Source: Oribacterium sp. UBA3737 (GTDB lineage Bacteria; Bacillota_A; Clostridia; Lachnospirales; Lachnospiraceae). Taken from it: a stretch of DNA of 8,988 nucleotides. Positions 5,555 through 8,988 of this stretch are shown piece after piece. Location: contig DFGZ01000027.1 of the NCBI GenBank assembly GCA_002371295.1, forward strand, positions 1 through 8,988, read 5' to 3'. The position numbers were made by a program, and so were the translations under genes. Below the pieces are notes generated by a model. It searched no databases. It saw only the letters and a program-made list of their open reading frames with translations, and was not told where the DNA came from. Each line of letters begins with the position of its first letter. The first letter of the stretch is position 1.

Positions 5555-7236
5555 TTCTCTTTCTTTTTCATTTCCTTTTTCTTATCATACATACGAACAT
5601 CGGCTATATCGAAAAGCTGCGTGAAATGCATGTTTTCAGGTGAGGTTTCAGGATCAAAGTCCGCTATTCCGTATGCAACGGATATTCTGTCCTCCACAGG
5701 AATATCAGAGGCATTTTTTTCAAACATCTCATGCTCGATGTTATCAAGTATGCTGTAACGCTTGTTATAATCGTCATTGTCATACAGGAATACAACAAAC
5801 TCGTCACCACCGATACGGAAGAAAGGACTGTGGACGAAATTCTTTCGGAAACAGTAGCAGCAGTTTATGATGTACTTGTCTCCATAGTTGTGCCCGTAGA
5901 CATCATTGATCTTTTTCAGATTGTTCACATCGAAGATTATTATGGAGAAAGGTTTGCTTCTGTTCTGCATAATGTGTTCTGCATTGATCAGATACTCCTG
6001 ATAGGCAAGCTTGTTCTTCGTGCCTGTAAGAGCATCCCTGTATGCAAGGACTTTCATCTGCTCAACATATTCCTTCAGAACCCTGGCATTTTTGGTAAAG
6101 CTCAGGGTCAGATCACCGATCTCATCATTGGATTCAGGTTCCATACTAAGGTCCAGATTACCTTCTGCAATTGCAGAGGCATAGTCCTTAAGCTTGTGTA
6201 TAGGTTTTACGATATGCTGTACCATGGTCATGGTCAGTGAAAAGAATACTGTTGCAATTATGACGGATGCGGATATGATACGCATCATAAGCTCTACACG
6301 TTCTGCATCGATGGACTCTGTCGGAGCTGATATGACCAGCTTCATGTTGTTTTTTAAAGTATGCCAGGCGAGCCTGTAAGCTGTATTTGATTCCGGAAAG
6401 CTAAAATCTACAAGCTTATCATTGTGATTCTCTGTACGTATGCGCTGGGTTATACTGCTTATTTCGGGGCTGAGTGATGCAAAATTAGTACCGGCTGTAT
6501 AACTTCGGTGATATACCACGTGGCCCTTGTTATCAAGCAGGAAGGCAATGCTTCCGTCATAAGGCATGATGTTGTCCAGGTATTCTGTTATATATGTGAA
6601 ATCAATGTCCATTCCCACTACGCCGATAAACATATCATCCTTATACATGGGTTTAATATAAGAAATAATATAGCGCTGATAGACTTCATCATAATGGGGT
6701 TTCAGCCACAGATCTGTTCCGGCATCACGGACCTGATAATACCAGCTGACTTTACTGTCCTCAACATCATACTGCTGAATATCCGGAAAATCTTTCCTCA
6801 CAAAATTCTCATCACTTGCCGGTCTGTAATAATAAATATTTGAATCACCGGAAGAAATCTCAGGATTAAGAAGGATACCATAGGAAAAAACGATATCGTC
6901 TGTGCCTGATATTATATTAAAGACCTTATCGAGATCATCGAGATATCTCTTTCTGAACTCGGGATTCTTTAAGTCGTGCCAGTCATTCAGTTTTGAAATG
7001 GCATAGGACGAGCTTTTGTCGGCATTCTGTATTATGGTCTGCAGCTTATTGTTCAAATTGCCTGCAGCATCAAGGGCGGTGGCATTCATGATCTTTGTGG
7101 AATTCGTATCCAGTATGGAAACGGATGTACTGATACCTACACCGCCTATGACCATGGTAGTAAAGAAAATACAGGTGAGGATCAAAGCGGCGAACTTTGT
7201 CTGAATCGAAATGTACGGTTCGCGTAAATAATTCAT
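5545..7236 (-). CDS. Membrane diguanylate cyclase with dCache sensor, HAMP and GGDEF domains
   Basis: A 563-residue sensor enzyme predicted to make cyclic di-GMP from two GTP in response to an external signal. Order: short cytoplasmic N-terminus, membrane helix about 14-37, extracellular dCache-type sensor about 40-300 (WYYQ at 165-168, PHYD at 180-183, FIGVVGMDID at 203-212), second helix about 318-340, HAMP about 341-393 (VKPIHKLK, DEIGDL), and GGDEF domain about 399-553. The catalytic motif RIGGDEF (474-480) is intact, as are DALTGTKNK (401-409), FDVNNLKKIND (435-445) and GHNYGD (448-453). The RxxD inhibitory site expected at 467-470 reads FVHS, so product inhibition through that site is unlikely. 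The Lys-rich C-terminus is short. The sensor lacks the Arg two residues before WY seen in amino-acid-binding dCache domains (Val163 here). The start is set by AAGGAGGA (7248-7241). It is a single-gene unit with its own promoter and terminator. Confidence 0.95.
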   Translation of the reverse strand: MNYLREPYISIQTKFAALILTCIFFTTMVIGGVGISTSVSILDTNSTKIMNATALDAAGNLNNKLQTIIQNADKSSSYAISKLNDWHDLKNPEFRKRYLDDLDKVFNIISGTDDIVFSYGILLNPEISSGDSNIYYYRPASDENFVRKDFPDIQQYDVEDSKVSWYYQVRDAGTDLWLKPHYDEVYQRYIISYIKPMYKDDMFIGVVGMDIDFTYITEYLDNIMPYDGSIAFLLDNKGHVVYHRSYTAGTNFASLSPEISSITQRIRTENHNDKLVDFSFPESNTAYRLAWHTLKNNMKLVISAPTESIDAERVELMMRIISASVIIATVFFSLTMTMVQHIVKPIHKLKDYASAIAEGNLDLSMEPESNDEIGDLTLSFTKNARVLKEYVEQMKVLAYRDALTGTKNKLAYQEYLINAEHIMQNRSKPFSIIIFDVNNLKKINDVYGHNYGDKYIINCCYCFRKNFVHSPFFRIGGDEFVVFLYDNDDYNKRYSILDNIEHEMFEKNASDIPVEDRISVAYGIADFDPETSPENMHFTQLFDIADVRMYDKKKEMKKKEKAI

Positions 7237-7298
7237 ATGATCCTCCTTTCAAAAAATACTGATTTATTAACAATAGAAACGTAATAATTTCCACGCCT

Positions 7299-7326
7299 AT
7301 TATACTATTTATTTTTTTTATAGCAA
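7299..7326 (-). promoter_or_regulatory. Promoter of the GGDEF gene
   Basis: On the minus strand: -35 TTGCTA (7326-7321), 16-bp spacer, perfect -10 TATAAT (7304-7299). Transcription would start near 7292, giving a leader of about 55 nt before the ATG at 7236. The flanking DNA is very AT-rich, which raises the chance of accidental matches, but the perfect -10 and good position support it. Confidence 0.6.
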
Positions 7327-7331
7327 CATTT

Positions 7332-7349
7332 AAAATAATACATTATTTT
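7332..7349. promoter_or_regulatory. 18-bp palindrome upstream of the GGDEF promoter, possible operator
   Basis: AAAATAAT-AC-ATTATTTT is a perfect 8-bp inverted repeat with a 2-bp spacer, placed just upstream of the -35 of the GGDEF gene. It could bind a dimeric regulator. Because the region is extremely AT-rich, a chance palindrome is a real alternative. Confidence 0.25.
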
Positions 7350-7511
7350 TTGCGCTTTAATTTAGATACACATATCATGCGTGTTTTTACCTAACAATAG
7401 TTTAAATATTATAGAAAAGAAATATATTTAATTACTATTACAAAGATACTAAGAATTTATATTTTTTATTCTATCTTATGACTTTTGATAAAAAAATAGC
7501 TAAAATATATT

Positions 7512-7539
7512 TTGTATATAAAAATTTGCATAAGATAAT
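7512..7539 (+). promoter_or_regulatory. Candidate promoter of the SPFH gene
   Basis: TTGTAT (7512-7517), 16-bp spacer, GATAAT (7534-7539, five of six to consensus). The start would fall near 7546, giving a leader of about 55 nt before the ATG at 7600 and making the upstream in-frame ATG at 7540 unusable. The -35 is poor, so confidence is limited. An inverted repeat, GATAATGT (7534-7541) with ACATTATC (7563-7570), begins at the -10 and spans the start site. Confidence 0.4.
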
Positions 7540-7589
7540 GTGGATATTTTGCAGAGTATTTTACATTATCGTAAACCACATAACTGGAT

Positions 7590-7596
7590 GGAGGGG
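7590..7596 (+). promoter_or_regulatory. Shine-Dalgarno that decides the SPFH start
   Basis: GGAGGGG ends 3 bases before ATG 7600 (5 bases from the GGAGG core). The in-frame ATG at 7540 has no such site and would add 20 residues without similarity to the usual N-terminus, which in this family begins with the membrane helix. Confidence 0.85.
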
Positions 7597-7599
7597 AAT

Positions 7600-8616
7600 A
7601 TGTTTGTTGTTTTGTTTTTATTTATCATCATGATAGCAGCGGCGATATCAACACTGGTCATCGTTCCGCAAGGCTTTGCTTATGTGACCGAGGTGCTGGG
7701 TAAATATCATTCAACCTGGTATGCAGGCCCCCACTTACGTATTCCTTTCTTTGAAAGAGTGGCAAAACGGGTAAATGTCAAGGAACAGGTGGGGGATTTT
7801 GCCGCCATTGAAGCCATTACAAAGGATAATGTCATGCTTCAGGTTGACAGCGTTGTTTTCTATAAGGTAAGAGAAAATGATGACAATCCCAAGAAGTATG
7901 CTTATGGTGTGACAAACCCCGAGAAGGCCATCGAGCTTCTTGCCGCAACAACTCTCAGAAACGTTGTTGGTGAAATGACTCTCGATGAGGCACTTACCTC
8001 CCGAGAAAGAATCAACGGTACCATGAGAACCGTGCTTGATGAGGCAACAGATGACTGGGGTGTTCTTGTAAGAAGAGTGGAGATCAAGTCACTTACTCCC
8101 AATGCTGATGTACGTCAGGCCATGGAGAAGCAGGTTACCGCTGAGAGAAACAAGAGAGCTGAGATCCTTGAGGCAGAAGGACACAAGCAGTCCGATATCC
8201 TTAAAGCAGAGGGCCATAAAGAAGCACTCATTCTGGATGCAGAGGCTGATAAGCGTAAGCGCATCCTTGAAGCAGAGGCAGAGAAGCAGGCACTTATCGA
8301 TAAGGCATCCGGAAGAGCAGAGGCTATCCGTCAGATACAACAGGCAACAGCCGACGGTATCCGTATGATTAGAGAATCAGGAGCCGATGATGCGGTCATC
8401 AAGCTTAAGAGCCTTGAAACTCTTGAGAAGGTGGCTGACGGTAATTCCACAAAGATATTCATTCCATCCGATCTTACTAAGGTGGCTTCTCTTGCATCAG
8501 TGGCTGCAGAGACATTTGAAACCTCCAAGGAAAAGGCCGGTGTCAAGGCTCCGGTTTCCGAAGAGACAGTTGATATTCATAAGGAACCCGGCTTCCTTGA
8601 TAGAGCCGGAAAATGA
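7600..8616 (+). CDS. SPFH/stomatin-like membrane protein (slipin type)
   Basis: A 338-residue membrane-anchored scaffold of the SPFH (stomatin/prohibitin/flotillin/HflK-C) superfamily, relatives of which form large ring or cage oligomers in membrane microdomains and affect protease access and membrane quality. Visible: N-terminal helix about 3-22, then VPQGFAYVTEVLGKYHSTWY (22-41) opening the SPFH domain, the GPHLRIPFFERV segment (43-54), TLRNVVGEMTLDEALTSRE (118-136), and WGVLVRRVEIKSLTP (153-167). A charged coiled coil at about 172-260 includes five 11-residue units (186-240) of the form xxxILxAEgxK. The C-terminus is acidic and lysine-rich. The usual partner NfeD is not adjacent: a terminator follows, and the next gene is on the other strand. 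The start is chosen by the Shine-Dalgarno at 7590. Its cellular role in this organism is unknown. Confidence 0.93.
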   Translation: MFVVLFLFIIMIAAAISTLVIVPQGFAYVTEVLGKYHSTWYAGPHLRIPFFERVAKRVNVKEQVGDFAAIEAITKDNVMLQVDSVVFYKVRENDDNPKKYAYGVTNPEKAIELLAATTLRNVVGEMTLDEALTSRERINGTMRTVLDEATDDWGVLVRRVEIKSLTPNADVRQAMEKQVTAERNKRAEILEAEGHKQSDILKAEGHKEALILDAEADKRKRILEAEAEKQALIDKASGRAEAIRQIQQATADGIRMIRESGADDAVIKLKSLETLEKVADGNSTKIFIPSDLTKVASLASVAAETFETSKEKAGVKAPVSEETVDIHKEPGFLDRAGK

Positions 8617-8670
8617 TGTACTGTATCAGCTATATGATGGCGTATTCCGAAAGAAAAGATTAGATGTATG

Positions 8671-8708
8671 AAAAAACCGGTAGAGCAAATCGCTCTACCG
8701 GTTTTTTT
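8671..8708. terminator. Strong bidirectional intrinsic terminator
   Basis: ACCGGTAGAGC (8676-8686) pairs perfectly with GCTCTACCGGT (8692-8702) around an AAATC loop. It is followed by seven T on the plus strand and, on the minus strand, by the complement of the A run at 8671-8676. It ends the SPFH transcript 55 bases after the stop and probably also the convergent dehydrogenase transcript. Confidence 0.93.
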
Positions 8709-8807
8709 GAGAAAGCTAAAAAGCAGATGTTGTGCTATCGCTAACACGCATTTGGCATCCGACGGAATGGAGTAAGGCATATACCCATGCCAGATTCTTC
8801 ATAAATA

Positions 8808-8988
8808 TCAGACGCAGGTATATCCGCCGTCAACAGGAATCATTACGCCGTTTACATAACCTGATGCCTTTGATGCAAGGAAGAGGGCAGTTGTATCAAG
8901 CTCGCCTTCCTTTCCGTAACGCTCCATAGGGATAGAAGCCTTTGCATACTCCTTGAACCACTCGGAATCAAGTGTTTCCTTTGTGAGC
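8808..8988 (-). CDS. Short-chain dehydrogenase/reductase, C-terminal end only
   Basis: The last 59 residues of an NAD(P)-dependent oxidoreductase of the classical SDR family; the gene runs off the window edge. The fragment contains FLASKASGYVNGVMIPVDGG and ends YTCV before TGA. The FLAS-x-x-S-x-Y-V-x-G-x-x-x-x-VDGG pattern is the typical SDR C-terminus that shapes the substrate pocket and subunit interface. The preceding IPMERYGKEGELDTTALFLA resembles the P-x-x-R-x-G-x-x-x-E segment of sugar-acid-type SDRs such as gluconate 5-dehydrogenase, but substrate cannot be assigned from this part. The Rossmann nucleotide-binding region and the YxxxK catalytic pair are outside the window. It is convergent with the SPFH gene across the terminator at 8671-8708. 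Confidence 0.92.
   Translation of the reverse strand, partial: LTKETLDSEWFKEYAKASIPMERYGKEGELDTTALFLASKASGYVNGVMIPVDGGYTCV

Larger units (their letters stand above)
7237..7599. other. AT-rich divergent promoter region
   Basis: This 363-bp gap between the divergent GGDEF and SPFH genes holds no convincing gene. It contains the GGDEF Shine-Dalgarno and promoter on the left, and the likely SPFH promoter and Shine-Dalgarno on the right. The middle (about 7330-7530) is strikingly AT-rich with several short A and T runs and weak inverted repeats, consistent with bent promoter DNA. No structured RNA family is recognised. Confidence 0.7.

Noticed and set aside
5731..6240. 169-codon open frame on the plus strand
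   Set aside because: Antisense to the GGDEF and HAMP regions of the diguanylate cyclase; shadow frame.
7443..7477. Inverted repeat AAGATA...GAAT / ATTC...TATCTT
   Set aside because: Needs a 4-base bulge and is made almost only of A and T in a region where such matches are expected by chance.
7540..7599. Upstream in-frame ATG adding 20 residues to the SPFH protein
   Set aside because: No ribosome site, probably before the transcription start, and the added residues precede the membrane helix that normally begins these proteins; the ATG at 7600 has GGAGGGG.
8617..8670. Possible small gene between the SPFH stop and the terminator
   Set aside because: Only 54 bases, no ribosome site with a usable frame; treated as 3' untranslated region.
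8709..8807. Possible RNA gene or short ORF between the terminator and the dehydrogenase stop
   Set aside because: Only a weak 5-bp GGCAT/ATGCC hairpin on the minus strand; no recognised RNA and no supported frame, so taken as the dehydrogenase 3' untranslated region.

Overview
The window looks like chromosomal DNA of a low-to-mid GC Gram-positive Clostridia, most likely a Lachnospiraceae member of the Butyrivibrio/Pseudobutyrivibrio type. This is inferred from AGGAGG-type Shine-Dalgarno sites, the style of the carB, AGCS and GGDEF proteins, a glycine riboswitch in front of an amino-acid symporter, and U-tract intrinsic terminators. The genus is a guess from protein style, not a search result. 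No tRNA, rRNA, CRISPR array, transposase, phage gene or obvious defence system is visible.

Layout, left to right. (1) 1-3264, plus strand: nearly complete carB, the large subunit of carbamoyl-phosphate synthase, lacking about 20 N-terminal residues that lie outside the window; it carries an unusual cysteine-containing insert between its two synthetase halves. (2) 3273-3424: a 152-nt fold-back element between the convergent carB and agcS genes, probably acting as a bidirectional terminator but much longer than a terminator needs to be. (3) 3462-4841, minus strand: an alanine/glycine:cation symporter of the AGCS family. Its leader (4842 to about 5310) contains a tandem glycine riboswitch (about 5040-5250), a candidate terminator hairpin and a promoter at 5317-5345. 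(4) 5346-5512: a small intergenic stretch with a possible 35-aa plus-strand ORF behind a strong Shine-Dalgarno. (5) 5545-7236, minus strand: a membrane diguanylate cyclase (dCache-HAMP-GGDEF) with its own promoter and a clear intrinsic terminator. (6) 7237-7599: an AT-rich divergent promoter region. (7) 7600-8616, plus strand: an SPFH/stomatin-like membrane protein with hendecad repeats, ended by a strong terminator at 8671-8708. (8) 8808-8988, minus strand: the C-terminal end of a short-chain dehydrogenase/reductase.

How the genes relate. These are mostly single-gene transcription units separated by terminators, not one operon. The clearest functional link is the riboswitch with agcS: glycine sensed by the leader RNA controls synthesis of a symporter whose family carries glycine or alanine. 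carB (pyrimidine and arginine precursor supply), the cyclic-di-GMP synthase and the SPFH protein are independent housekeeping or signalling functions. I find no convincing novel multi-gene system. The items most worth a second look are the fold-back element, the carB linker insert, the riboswitch with its divergent first aptamer and candidate switching structure, and the 35-aa ORF.
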